NCBI GenBank assembly: GCA_040387095.1
Contig: JAZKEJ010000151.1
Coordinates: 1-17,815, forward strand
Length of the DNA stretch: 17,815 nt
Direction of reading: 5' to 3'
Origin: Methylotenera_A sp040387095
GTDB lineage: Bacteria > Pseudomonadota > Gammaproteobacteria > Burkholderiales > Methylophilaceae
Shown here: positions 6,954-14,168 of the stretch, piece by piece
Numbering within the stretch: the stretch's first letter is position 1
Layout of the letters: each line of letters opens with the position of its first letter
Program-made: the position numbers and the translations under genes
Notes under the pieces: model-generated
The model's database searches: none
What the model saw: only the letters and a program-made list of their open reading frames with translations
What the model was told of the DNA's origin: nothing

Positions 6954-7916
6954 TTAATAAGTTAACAATACGCGATAACCCGCAACGGTTAAGTTTTGCA
7001 CATTGATAGCAAGCTTAATGCGTTCTTCTGCATTTGCAGCAATGCCAGCGCTAACATTATTAGTCGTTTCTAGATAGTCTTCAGGTTTGAGCAATTTGCG
7101 CAATACTGGCATGTCCTGATTATCGGTTAAGGTGAGCTCGATGTTTGGATAGGCTTGTATATGATTCGCATTGTTAATGAGCAAGCTGGAAAAATGAATA
7201 ACATTTTGATATTGCTCACTTTCTTGCATATCAGAATCGTCAATTGTGAGTAATTTAAGATGTTTTGGCAGGTTAATTTTGCAACGCAGATGTTCACAAG
7301 CTTGTATTAAATAAGGCTTGAATTGCGGATAGTTGGCAGCAATTTGAGACCGTAAAAAATAGATACTTTGAAGCAAGGCTAAAATCAATAATAGGCAGAT
7401 AATCGGTAATAGCCAAAAACTGCGTTTTGGCCTCGTCAATTGAAAACTGGGGTCTGCAGTTAAATCTTCTATTAAAATTGGCGCGCGAACGCTATCAATC
7501 ACTTGTTCCGATATGATTGATGGAGGTTGATTGCCAGCATAAGACGTGTGTTCGGTTTGAATGAAAGTAGATTCGGATGCCAAATCAGATAAATCTGGAA
7601 CCGCTTCTAAAACAATATTTAATTTTTCATTAATTGGCTTTTCGCCATCCACAGTTTCAGATGGAACATCTAAAAAGGCAGTATCGTTTTCATTTGAGTT
7701 GGTTGGTGAGCTTGAAAAAACTTCAGTGTTATTTTGCTCTGCAACACTGTAATCTTCAACACTATTAATGTTGTTAGAAACTTCGGTTAACCTGTTTTTA
7801 GCATTAAAAATATGCTTGCAATTGCCGCACTGCACTTTGCCACGATAGGCTTTTAAATGCTCTTTGGTGATGAGAAACTGTGTTTCGCAAGCAGGACAGG
7901 CGGTGATGTAATTCAT
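6954..7916 (-). CDS. Zinc-ribbon and DUF3426 membrane protein
   Basis: Predicted membrane-anchored protein of unknown function, 320 residues. The N-terminus is an MJ0042-type zinc ribbon with ligands Cys7, Cys10 (CPAC) and Cys30, Cys33 (CGNC). A long acidic, low-complexity linker of about 120 residues follows, then one transmembrane helix (about residues 167-187, preceded by RPKRSFW) and a C-terminal domain typical of DUF3426, with LTLTDNQDMPVLRKLLKPEDY. The topology would place the zinc ribbon in the cytoplasm and the C-terminal domain in the periplasm. Its ATG overlaps the prmA stop codon as ATGA, so the two are probably translationally coupled. This protein commonly follows prmA in betaproteobacteria. 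Nothing in the sequence defines a substrate or partner. Confidence 0.85.
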   Translation of the reverse strand: MNYITACPACETQFLITKEHLKAYRGKVQCGNCKHIFNAKNRLTEVSNNINSVEDYSVAEQNNTEVFSSSPTNSNENDTAFLDVPSETVDGEKPINEKLNIVLEAVPDLSDLASESTFIQTEHTSYAGNQPPSIISEQVIDSVRAPILIEDLTADPSFQLTRPKRSFWLLPIICLLLILALLQSIYFLRSQIAANYPQFKPYLIQACEHLRCKINLPKHLKLLTIDDSDMQESEQYQNVIHFSSLLINNANHIQAYPNIELTLTDNQDMPVLRKLLKPEDYLETTNNVSAGIAANAEERIKLAINVQNLTVAGYRVLLTY

Positions 7917-8815
7917 TTTTTGCTACCAGTTAACAACACCCAAGCATCGCGTTGATGAGGTGCATCCATTGTAAACCATTGACTATAAAGTTCAATCAAA
8001 GCCTCAGTCTGGCTTTCTAATATGCCAGATAACGCTAATTTACCACCCGTTTTACAGTATTTGGCAAGAGCAGGGGCCAATACCATTAGCGCGCTTGATA
8101 AAATATTTGCTACAACAACATCAAAAGTTTCATGGCTAAAGATATCCGCATCAAAAAACTCTGCATGCACCTGATTTTGTTGCGCATTATAGCTGCTTGC
8201 CACAATCGCCTGTGAATCAATATCAACACCAACAACATGCTCAGCACCCAATTTTTTAGCAGCGATCGCTAAAATTCCTGAGCCGCAGCCATAGTCTAAA
8301 ATGCTTCTCACCGGCATGGTTTTTGTCAGCCATTCTAAACACAAATGTGTAGTAGGGTGGCTACCTGTGCCAAACGCTAAACCGGGGTCTAAAATAATGT
8401 TGATTGTTTCTCGGTTGGCCGTTTCTTGCCAGCTTGATTGGTGCCAGGTCGGTACAATCCAAAGATTGTCAGTGATTTTAATTGGGTCAAATTGCGCTTG
8501 CGTAGTGCGCACCCAGTCTTGCTCGGCGATTAATTCAGTATGGTATTGAAAATGGCTGATTGCTGTTGCCGAACTCAAATGTTGAATGACTGCTGTTGCA
8601 TCAGCTGAATCATCAAACATGGCGGTGATAATATTTTTCTGCCAAATACCTGGCGGCGGATCGCCAGGTTCACCAAATATCGCTTCTTCAGCTTGAGTTT
8701 CCGCATTGGCATCTTCAATGCTGCAAGATAGTGCGCCTAGATCCATTAATGCATCACTAATAGTGTCTGCATTTTGTTCATTTGCTTGAATTTTAAGTAA
8801 TAGCCATGCCATCAT
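7913..8815 (-). CDS. prmA: Ribosomal protein L11 methyltransferase
   Basis: S-adenosylmethionine-dependent enzyme that trimethylates lysines and the N-terminus of ribosomal protein L11 in the cytoplasm. The N-terminal substrate-recognition domain covers about residues 1-100, with the family features EQDWVR and WHQSSW. The methyltransferase domain contains LDPGLAFGTGSHPTT (142-156), the SAM-binding loop LDYGCGSGILAIAA (173-186), VVGVDID and VVANIL. At 300 residues it has normal length. Two ATG codons are in tandem at the start and the ribosome-binding site is weak. It lies 27 nt downstream of accC and overlaps the next gene by 4 nt, consistent with one operon. The accB-accC-prmA order is widely conserved in proteobacteria. 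Confidence 0.96.
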   Translation of the reverse strand: MMAWLLLKIQANEQNADTISDALMDLGALSCSIEDANAETQAEEAIFGEPGDPPPGIWQKNIITAMFDDSADATAVIQHLSSATAISHFQYHTELIAEQDWVRTTQAQFDPIKITDNLWIVPTWHQSSWQETANRETINIILDPGLAFGTGSHPTTHLCLEWLTKTMPVRSILDYGCGSGILAIAAKKLGAEHVVGVDIDSQAIVASSYNAQQNQVHAEFFDADIFSHETFDVVVANILSSALMVLAPALAKYCKTGGKLALSGILESQTEALIELYSQWFTMDAPHQRDAWVLLTGSKK

Positions 8816-8842
8816 TTATTTTTACAGATTAAAACGGCAATA

Positions 8843-10192
8843 CTATTTATGGTTTATACCTAATTTTTGTTCAAGGTAATGAATGCTAGTACCACCTAAG
8901 TGAAATGCAGCATCCGCCATCAAGTCTGCATGCAAAGGAATATTGGTTTTAATGCCGTCCACTAACATTTCAGATAAGGCGATTCGCATACGTGCAATTG
9001 CTTGATCCCGAGTTGCGCCATGGGTAATTAGTTTACAAATCATTGAGTCATAATGTGGTGGGACGGTGTAGCCAGCATAAACATGTGTATCAATGCGCAC
9101 ACCTGGACCACCAGGCATATGAAAAGTAGTTAATTTTCCAGGTGAGGGTACAAAGCTGTATGGATCTTCGGCATTAATACGGCATTCAATGGCGTGACCA
9201 CGTAATGCGATATCTTTTTGACGGAATTTAAGTTTTTCACCGGCAGCAACGAAAATCTGCTGTTGCACCAAATCAATTCCGGTAATCATTTCGGTTACCG
9301 TGTGTTCAACTTGCAAGCGGGTATTCATTTCAATAAAATAAAACTCGCCGTTTTCATATAAAAACTCAAATGTACCTACGCCACGGTATTTAATTTTGCG
9401 ACAAGCTTCGGCGCAGCGCTCACCAATTTTGTCACGAATCCTCGCACTTAAAAGCGGAGAAGGCGCTTCTTCAATAATTTTTTGATGGCGGCGCTGCATT
9501 GAGCAATCGCGATCACCTAAAAACACTGCATTTCCATGCTGGTCGGCCAAAATCTGTATTTCAATATGACGTGGATTCTCTAAAAACTTTTCCATGTAAA
9601 CCATGGGGTTGCCAAAAGCAGCTTGTGCTTCTGCTTTGGTCATATTAACTGCATTTACCAGCGCTGCTTCAGTGTGCACAACGCGCATGCCACGTCCACC
9701 ACCACCGCCTGCTGCTTTAATAATAACCGGATAGCCAACTTTTTTAGCGGTTTTAATGATTTCAACAGGATCATCAGGCAGCGCACCTTCAGAACCTGGC
9801 ACACAGGGAACACCCGCAGCTTTCATTGCGTTTTTAGCGGATACCTTATCGCCCATCAAGCGAATCGTTTCTGCGCGCGGACCAATAAACACAAATCCGC
9901 TTTGTTCGACACGTTCGGCGAAATCTGCATTTTCAGATAAAAATCCATAGCCTGGATGAATAGCCTGTGCGTCTGTTACCTCGGCAGCGCTAATCACTGC
10001 AGGAATATTTAAGTAACTTAAGTTAGAAGCGGCAGGCCCGATACAAACCGATTCATCCGCCAATTTTACATATTTCGCATCTTTATCAGCAACAGAATGC
10101 ACTGCAACGGTTTTAATACCGAGTTCGCGACAGGCGCGCTGCACGCGAAGTGCAATCTCCCCTCGATTGGCGATAAGTATTTTTTCAAACAT
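8843..10192 (-). CDS. accC: Biotin carboxylase subunit of acetyl-CoA carboxylase
   Basis: Carboxylates biotin held on AccB using ATP and bicarbonate, the first half-reaction of acetyl-CoA carboxylase in fatty-acid synthesis. The protein has 449 residues, the same as E. coli AccC, and key residues fall at the same numbers: Lys159, glycine-rich loop GGGGGRGMR (162-170), His209, Lys238 (RRHQKIIEEAPSP), Glu276, Glu288-Asn290 and Arg292 (FIEMNTRLQVEHTVTE). The N-terminal domain has the usual KILIANRGEIALRV. It follows accB by 20 nt and precedes prmA by 27 nt on the same strand. No strong ribosome-binding site is visible, which together with the short gap suggests coupling to accB. Confidence 0.98.
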   Translation of the reverse strand: MFEKILIANRGEIALRVQRACRELGIKTVAVHSVADKDAKYVKLADESVCIGPAASNLSYLNIPAVISAAEVTDAQAIHPGYGFLSENADFAERVEQSGFVFIGPRAETIRLMGDKVSAKNAMKAAGVPCVPGSEGALPDDPVEIIKTAKKVGYPVIIKAAGGGGGRGMRVVHTEAALVNAVNMTKAEAQAAFGNPMVYMEKFLENPRHIEIQILADQHGNAVFLGDRDCSMQRRHQKIIEEAPSPLLSARIRDKIGERCAEACRKIKYRGVGTFEFLYENGEFYFIEMNTRLQVEHTVTEMITGIDLVQQQIFVAAGEKLKFRQKDIALRGHAIECRINAEDPYSFVPSPGKLTTFHMPGGPGVRIDTHVYAGYTVPPHYDSMICKLITHGATRDQAIARMRIALSEMLVDGIKTNIPLHADLMADAAFHLGGTSIHYLEQKLGINHK

Positions 10193-10212
10193 ATTTAATT
10201 AACCAATCGCGA

Positions 10213-10665
10213 TTATTCAATTATAAATAATGGTTCGCCGTATTCGACAGGCTGACCATTTTCTAACAGTATTTTTTTAACCACGCCTGCAACATCACAT
10301 TCAATCTCATTCAGCAATTTCATTGCTTCGATAATGCACAGCGTATCGCCAACGGCAACTTTAGTGCCCACATCAACGAATGGTTTTGCATCAGGCGATG
10401 ATGAACGATAAAACGTTCCAACCATTGGAGATTTAACTATATGACCTTCTACTTCCGCAATGACTGGCGCTGCAGAAGTTGGTACAGGTGCTGAGTGTGC
10501 GACAGGTGCCATTTGCGGTGCAGCTATATATTGCATCGCTGGCGCATGGTTGGGCATCAGTGCGCGACTAATGCGCACTTTTTCTTCACCTTCGGTGAGT
10601 TCCAGCTCAGAAATGCCAGACTCTTCTACCAAATCGATCAATTTTTTTAGTTTACGTAAATCCAT
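10213..10665 (-). CDS. accB: Biotin carboxyl carrier protein of acetyl-CoA carboxylase
   Basis: Small protein (150 residues) carrying the covalently bound biotin that shuttles carboxyl groups between AccC and the AccAD carboxyltransferase. The N-terminal segment MDLRKLKKLIDLVEESGI is typical. A linker rich in Ala and Pro (about 40-70) follows, then the biotinyl domain (about 72-150) with SPMVGTFYRSSSP and the biotinylation motif EAMKL, placing biotin on Lys116. AGAGG lies 6 nt upstream of the ATG. It heads the accB-accC pair, 70 nt after aroQ; a weak hairpin (10718-10735) sits just after the aroQ stop codon. Confidence 0.97.
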   Translation of the reverse strand: MDLRKLKKLIDLVEESGISELELTEGEEKVRISRALMPNHAPAMQYIAAPQMAPVAHSAPVPTSAAPVIAEVEGHIVKSPMVGTFYRSSSPDAKPFVDVGTKVAVGDTLCIIEAMKLLNEIECDVAGVVKKILLENGQPVEYGEPLFIIE

Positions 10666-10735
10666 ATTAACCTCTTAGATAATCTATTTTGTAAGTACTT
10701 TTTTAGAATAATGATGACTTAATCGAGAAATTAAG

Positions 10736-11185
10736 CTAATTTTTGTGGAATTGATTGATTGCGTAATTGAGCGCAGCAACATACCCATCTGCACCTAATC
10801 CGCTAATTACACCAACAGCAATATCGCTAAAATAAGAGTGATGCCTAAAGCTTTCCCTTGCAAACACATTCGATAAATGCACTTCAATAAAAGGTGTCTT
10901 AACCGCAGAAAGTGCGTCGCGAATGGCAATGGAAGTGTGTGTAAAAGCAGCGGGGTTGATAATGACAAAATCAACGGAGTTAACTGCTAATGACTGTATT
11001 TTAGTGACAATTTCTGCTTCAGAATTACTTTGGACTGCTTCTAAATCGACCTTCGCTTGTTGCGCGAGTGACTTTAAGCGATCATTAATAGTATGCAGTG
11101 TTAAATTGCCATAATGCTCTGGTTCACGCAAACCTAATAGGTTTAAGTTTGGGCCATGTAATACTAGAACAGAGCGAACAGCCAT
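10736..11185 (-). CDS. aroQ: 3-dehydroquinate dehydratase, type II
   Basis: Converts 3-dehydroquinate to 3-dehydroshikimate, third step of the shikimate pathway to aromatic amino acids. Type II enzymes are dodecamers of about 150 residues, and this one has 149. Signature segments: VLHGPNLNLLGLREPEHYG with the catalytic tyrosine at 25, QSNSEAEIV, INPAAFTHTS (77-85) with the catalytic histidine region, EVHLSN (101-106) and FRHHSYFS. aroQ directly before accB-accC is a common arrangement in beta- and gammaproteobacteria. The ribosome-binding site is poor. A 23-bp perfect palindrome ends 28 nt upstream of the start codon, and a 26-codon ORF overlaps the start as TAATG. Confidence 0.97.
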   Translation of the reverse strand: MAVRSVLVLHGPNLNLLGLREPEHYGNLTLHTINDRLKSLAQQAKVDLEAVQSNSEAEIVTKIQSLAVNSVDFVIINPAAFTHTSIAIRDALSAVKTPFIEVHLSNVFARESFRHHSYFSDIAVGVISGLGADGYVAALNYAINQFHKN

Positions 11186-11212
11186 TATTCAGCTATCCCC
11201 GACTCTAGAATA

Positions 11213-11235
11213 CAAATTTCTAGTCTAGAAATTTG
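11213..11235. repeat. Perfect 23-bp palindrome upstream of aroQ
   Basis: Two 11-base arms (CAAATTTCTAG and its complement) around a single T. It could be an operator for a dimeric regulator or, in RNA, a hairpin next to the aroQ start. It lacks a T-run on the minus strand, so it is not a standard terminator. The remainder of the 211-bp aroQ-tlpA gap shows no other clear feature. Confidence 0.6.
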
Positions 11236-11396
11236 GCGTTTTGACGTATTTTTACAAACTTTCATAACAGCAAGTTTGCCGAACTTAAATGCTTTTGTCC
11301 AGCAAATTCAGTGTATTTGAGCGAATTTAAGCTTTAAAAACACTTAAGTTATTGAATAGAATATAGTTAATTGGCTGATATGAACCATTGGTAAAC

Positions 11397-11936
11397 TTAC
11401 AGAACAGTCTTTAACGTTTTTTCCAGCAGAGGTTTTGTTACTCGGCCGAAATAAGTTTTAGCTAATGTACCGTCTTTTTTGATAATAACGGTAAACGGCA
11501 GCACGCCTTTATTATTACCCAAGTTACTGGCGATTTCCATGCCTTGCATATCAGCGGCAAATAAAGGGTAGCTGACTTTTGTTTCCTTTAAAAAGTCGTT
11601 AACTGCAGCAACATCCTCAATCGCCATACCTAAAACGACCACATTTTGGTCTTTGTATTCGGTGTGCAGTTCGGATAATTCGGGCATCTCTTCGCGACAA
11701 GGTTCGCACCAGCTAGCCCAAAAATTAAGCACCACAATTTTGCCTGCATATTGTTCTAGAGATTGTGGCTTACCATTTTCGTCAGGAAAATTGGCAGCAA
11801 ACAAAGTTTGTGTGGATTGTTTGCCCCCATCTTCAACCTGTGTATTCAGAAAAAAATAACGAATGGCAAAGCCCAGCGTCATCATCAAAATGAGATAAAA
11901 AATGGGTGTTTTAATTTGGTTGAAAAAATTGCGCAT
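11397..11936 (-). CDS. TlpA/ResA-family thioredoxin-like protein, membrane anchored
   Basis: Periplasmic thiol-disulfide oxidoreductase of the TlpA/ResA/DsbE type, 179 residues. Residues 10-30 form an uncleaved transmembrane anchor (PIFYLILMMTLGFAIRYFF). The thioredoxin fold follows, with active site NFWASWCEPCREEMPEL (Cys77, Cys80) and the cis-proline region GVLPFTVII. Proteins of this family reduce disulfides in apocytochrome c or other periplasmic substrates and are themselves re-reduced by DsbD or CcdA. The start codon overlaps the dsbD stop as TAATG, so the two are probably translated together and work as donor and acceptor. The exact substrate cannot be read from the sequence. Confidence 0.9.
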   Translation of the reverse strand: MRNFFNQIKTPIFYLILMMTLGFAIRYFFLNTQVEDGGKQSTQTLFAANFPDENGKPQSLEQYAGKIVVLNFWASWCEPCREEMPELSELHTEYKDQNVVVLGMAIEDVAAVNDFLKETKVSYPLFAADMQGMEIASNLGNNKGVLPFTVIIKKDGTLAKTYFGRVTKPLLEKTLKTVL

Positions 11937-13570
11937 TAGGGTTGATTCACTTTATCAAGAATTTTTAAGAAGTCGCTGGTATTTTTATAGCCAATCACTT
12001 TGGGTTTGATTTCATTGCCAGCAGTATCAAAAAAGATGATGCCTGGTGGACCAAACAGCTCAAAACGCTTGAGTAGCGCTTGGTCTGCTGCATTATTTTC
12101 AGTCACATCAGCTTGCAATAAAACCATATTTTTTAATTCGGTTTTAACTTTTTCGTCGCTAAAAGTAAATTTTTCCATTTCTTTGCAGGCTATGCACCAA
12201 TCGGCATAAAAATCCAGCATCACCATTTGGCCTGTAGCCGCATCTATTGCAGCGTCCAGATCGGCAACACTTTTAACTCGAGTAAAAGGTAAATTGTGCT
12301 CAGTTGAATTGCCGATTAACTGATTCATTGGTTTTGTAATGCTTGTAGGTAAAACAGGCCACACCAAATAAACCGCCATGGCTAGCATTAATACACCAAA
12401 AAAGTTGCGGATAATATTCATCCAGCTGCCCGTTTTGGGCAATAAACTCCCCGCAGATGCGCCAATTAACAATAATGGCACGCCCATGCCAATTGCTAAT
12501 GCAAATAAGCCTACACCGCCCAAGAGTACGTTATGTGTTTGGCCGATATAAATAAGTGCACCTGCCAGAGGCGCTGCTACACATGGGCTTACGATAAGTG
12601 CGGATAAAACGCCCATCACGAATACGCCAAAAAATTCGCCACCTTTTAGTTTTTGGCTGGCGCCCAATATTTTATTTTCAAACGCGGCGGGTAATTTTAA
12701 TTCGTAGAATCCAAACATTGAAAATGCCAATGCTACAAAAATCAGCGCGGTTGCACCTAATACCCAAGCGTTTTGTAATGACTGGCTAAGTAAATTGCCA
12801 GACAAACCCGCCGCGATGCCTGCCAGTGTGTAGCTTAAAGCCATGCCCAATACATAGGCAACCGACAGGCCAAAAGCATGCAGTTTGCTTGGTTGGATAC
12901 GCTTGCTCTGGCTGCCGACAATAATGCTGGATAAAATTGGAATCATCGGCAACACACAAGGTGTAAATGACAGCAATAATCCCGCCAGAAAAAAGCCACC
13001 AATCACTAGCCACAAATTGCCTGATTTTAGTGCTTGCATTGTTTTATCATCGTCGCTTGTGTTAGAAAGAGCGCCGTTATCAACTGAATCAGCATACTCT
13101 TGCAAATTAATTGGAATGATTTTAGTGACTGGCGCGTAACACAAACCTTTTTCGCTACAGCCTTGATAAGTCGCATGAATAATCGGATTATTGGCAGCAG
13201 TTAGCGCTATTTTTGCATCAAATTCATGATGATAAACTTCTTGCTTGCCAAAGTTTGGATCATCTTTAATCTCGCCCGCAGGTAAATTGATGGCCTCGAT
13301 TTTGCCAGTGCTGGCATCTTTGATCACAAACTTAATACGCTGTTTATATAAATAATAGCCGGGAACAATTTTAAAGTTGGCATTTAAACTTTGCGCATCC
13401 AACGCAGTTAAGTTAAGCTTGAATGCAACGTCTGGCGCTAGAAATTCGTCTTCTTGGATTTCTTCAATGAATGCATTTTTGCCAATAGAACTACTTTCGC
13501 CCGCATGCAACAATGGCAACATGAGCGTTGTCATAAAAGTGATTACAATAATGTTTAATAGGTGTTTCAA
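11936..13570 (-). CDS. dsbD: Thiol:disulfide interchange protein DsbD
   Basis: Inner-membrane protein that carries electrons from cytoplasmic thioredoxin to periplasmic disulfide reductases and cytochrome c maturation factors. Three domains are clear (residues counted from the upstream ATG at 13600): periplasmic alpha domain with Cys148 and Cys154 (CSEKGLC); a membrane domain of about eight helices with Cys215 (FTPCVLPMIP) and Cys340 (VSPCVAAPLAG); and a C-terminal thioredoxin domain with DFYADWCIACKE (Cys469, Cys472). All six redox cysteines are present. I prefer a TTG start at 13570: it has GGAG 6 nt upstream and yields a classic signal peptide (MKHLLNIIVITF...LLHA, 544-residue protein). 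The ATG at 13600 lacks a ribosome-binding site and would add ten polar residues. It overlaps the tlpA-like gene and begins the long minus-strand series. Confidence 0.95.
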   Translation of the reverse strand: MKHLLNIIVITFMTTLMLPLLHAGESSSIGKNAFIEEIQEDEFLAPDVAFKLNLTALDAQSLNANFKIVPGYYLYKQRIKFVIKDASTGKIEAINLPAGEIKDDPNFGKQEVYHHEFDAKIALTAANNPIIHATYQGCSEKGLCYAPVTKIIPINLQEYADSVDNGALSNTSDDDKTMQALKSGNLWLVIGGFFLAGLLLSFTPCVLPMIPILSSIIVGSQSKRIQPSKLHAFGLSVAYVLGMALSYTLAGIAAGLSGNLLSQSLQNAWVLGATALIFVALAFSMFGFYELKLPAAFENKILGASQKLKGGEFFGVFVMGVLSALIVSPCVAAPLAGALIYIGQTHNVLLGGVGLFALAIGMGVPLLLIGASAGSLLPKTGSWMNIIRNFFGVLMLAMAVYLVWPVLPTSITKPMNQLIGNSTEHNLPFTRVKSVADLDAAIDAATGQMVMLDFYADWCIACKEMEKFTFSDEKVKTELKNMVLLQADVTENNAADQALLKRFELFGPPGIIFFDTAGNEIKPKVIGYKNTSDFLKILDKVNQP

Positions 13571-13580
13571 ATAATGCTCC
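13568..13580 (-). promoter_or_regulatory. Ribosome-binding site deciding the dsbD start
   Basis: GGAG (13580-13577), six bases, then TTG (13570-13568) on the minus strand. This is the only good ribosome-binding site near the N-terminus and it points to the TTG, whose product starts with a signal peptide. Confidence 0.55.
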
Positions 13581-13689
13581 GCTGCACAATAAGCCTGCAT
13601 ATTAATGTAATCAATGTTAATGCCAGCGGTTGCAAATGCTGTATTTAACCCCCAATTAGTTTAATGAATTGGTCAGAAAGTTCTTTAAT

Positions 13690-14160
13690 ATGCGTTTTTT
13701 AATCGTTTTAATTTTACTCGCTTTTCCATTTGCCGAACTATTTCTGCTGATAAGCCTTGCAGATGCTTACGGCTGGTGGTTATTCATTTATTTAGTCGTG
13801 ATTGGCTTCTTAGGCTTACAGCTCATTCGCGGAGAAAAACTGTTGTTAACCGCTAAAATGATGCAAAGCCTGACATCTGGTGGTAACCCAGTTAAAACCA
13901 TGATTGGCAGCGCGCGTAATATGATCGCTGGCGTGCTGTTAATTATTCCGGGTATTATCACGGATATTATTGCAGTGGTTTTGCTATTTTTACCAGTTAA
14001 TAAACAAAGTAGTAAGCTTAATGCCAATGCGACTACTGATGATTATCAGCAAGCTTTTGAACAACCGCAATATCAACAAACCTCTACTGCGCGCGCTGCC
14101 AATGACGATGTGATTGAAGGCGAATACACGCATATACCAGAAGATAATGACAAAAAGTAA
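13690..14160 (+). CDS. fxsA: FxsA-family membrane protein
   Basis: Small inner-membrane protein of the FxsA family (156 residues). In E. coli its overproduction relieves exclusion of phage T7 by the F plasmid; the cellular role is unknown. The N-terminus MRFLIVLILLAFPFAELFLL is the family signature. Further hydrophobic segments are YGWWLFIYLVVIGFLGLQL and NMIAGVLLIIPGIITDIIAVVL, ending in FLPV. The tail after about residue 108 is polar and contains GEYTHI, often seen at FxsA C-termini. I chose the ATG at 13690 because the hydrophobic helix begins there; a TTG at 13669 would add seven residues. Eight nt separate it from the reductase gene downstream. Divergent from dsbD. Confidence 0.9.
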   Translation: MRFLIVLILLAFPFAELFLLISLADAYGWWLFIYLVVIGFLGLQLIRGEKLLLTAKMMQSLTSGGNPVKTMIGSARNMIAGVLLIIPGIITDIIAVVLLFLPVNKQSSKLNANATTDDYQQAFEQPQYQQTSTARAANDDVIEGEYTHIPEDNDKK

Positions 14161-14168
14161 TCGTTAAT

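Noticed and set aside
10718..10735. CTTAAT ... ATTAAG hairpin between aroQ and accB
   Set aside because: Six AT-rich pairs with no proper T-run directly after it on the minus strand; too weak to call a terminator.
11240..11268. Plus-strand TTGACG with a CATAAC-like -10 box, 16 bp apart
   Set aside because: No plus-strand gene lies downstream; all genes from 6725 to 13570 run on the minus strand, so this is probably a chance match in AT-rich DNA.
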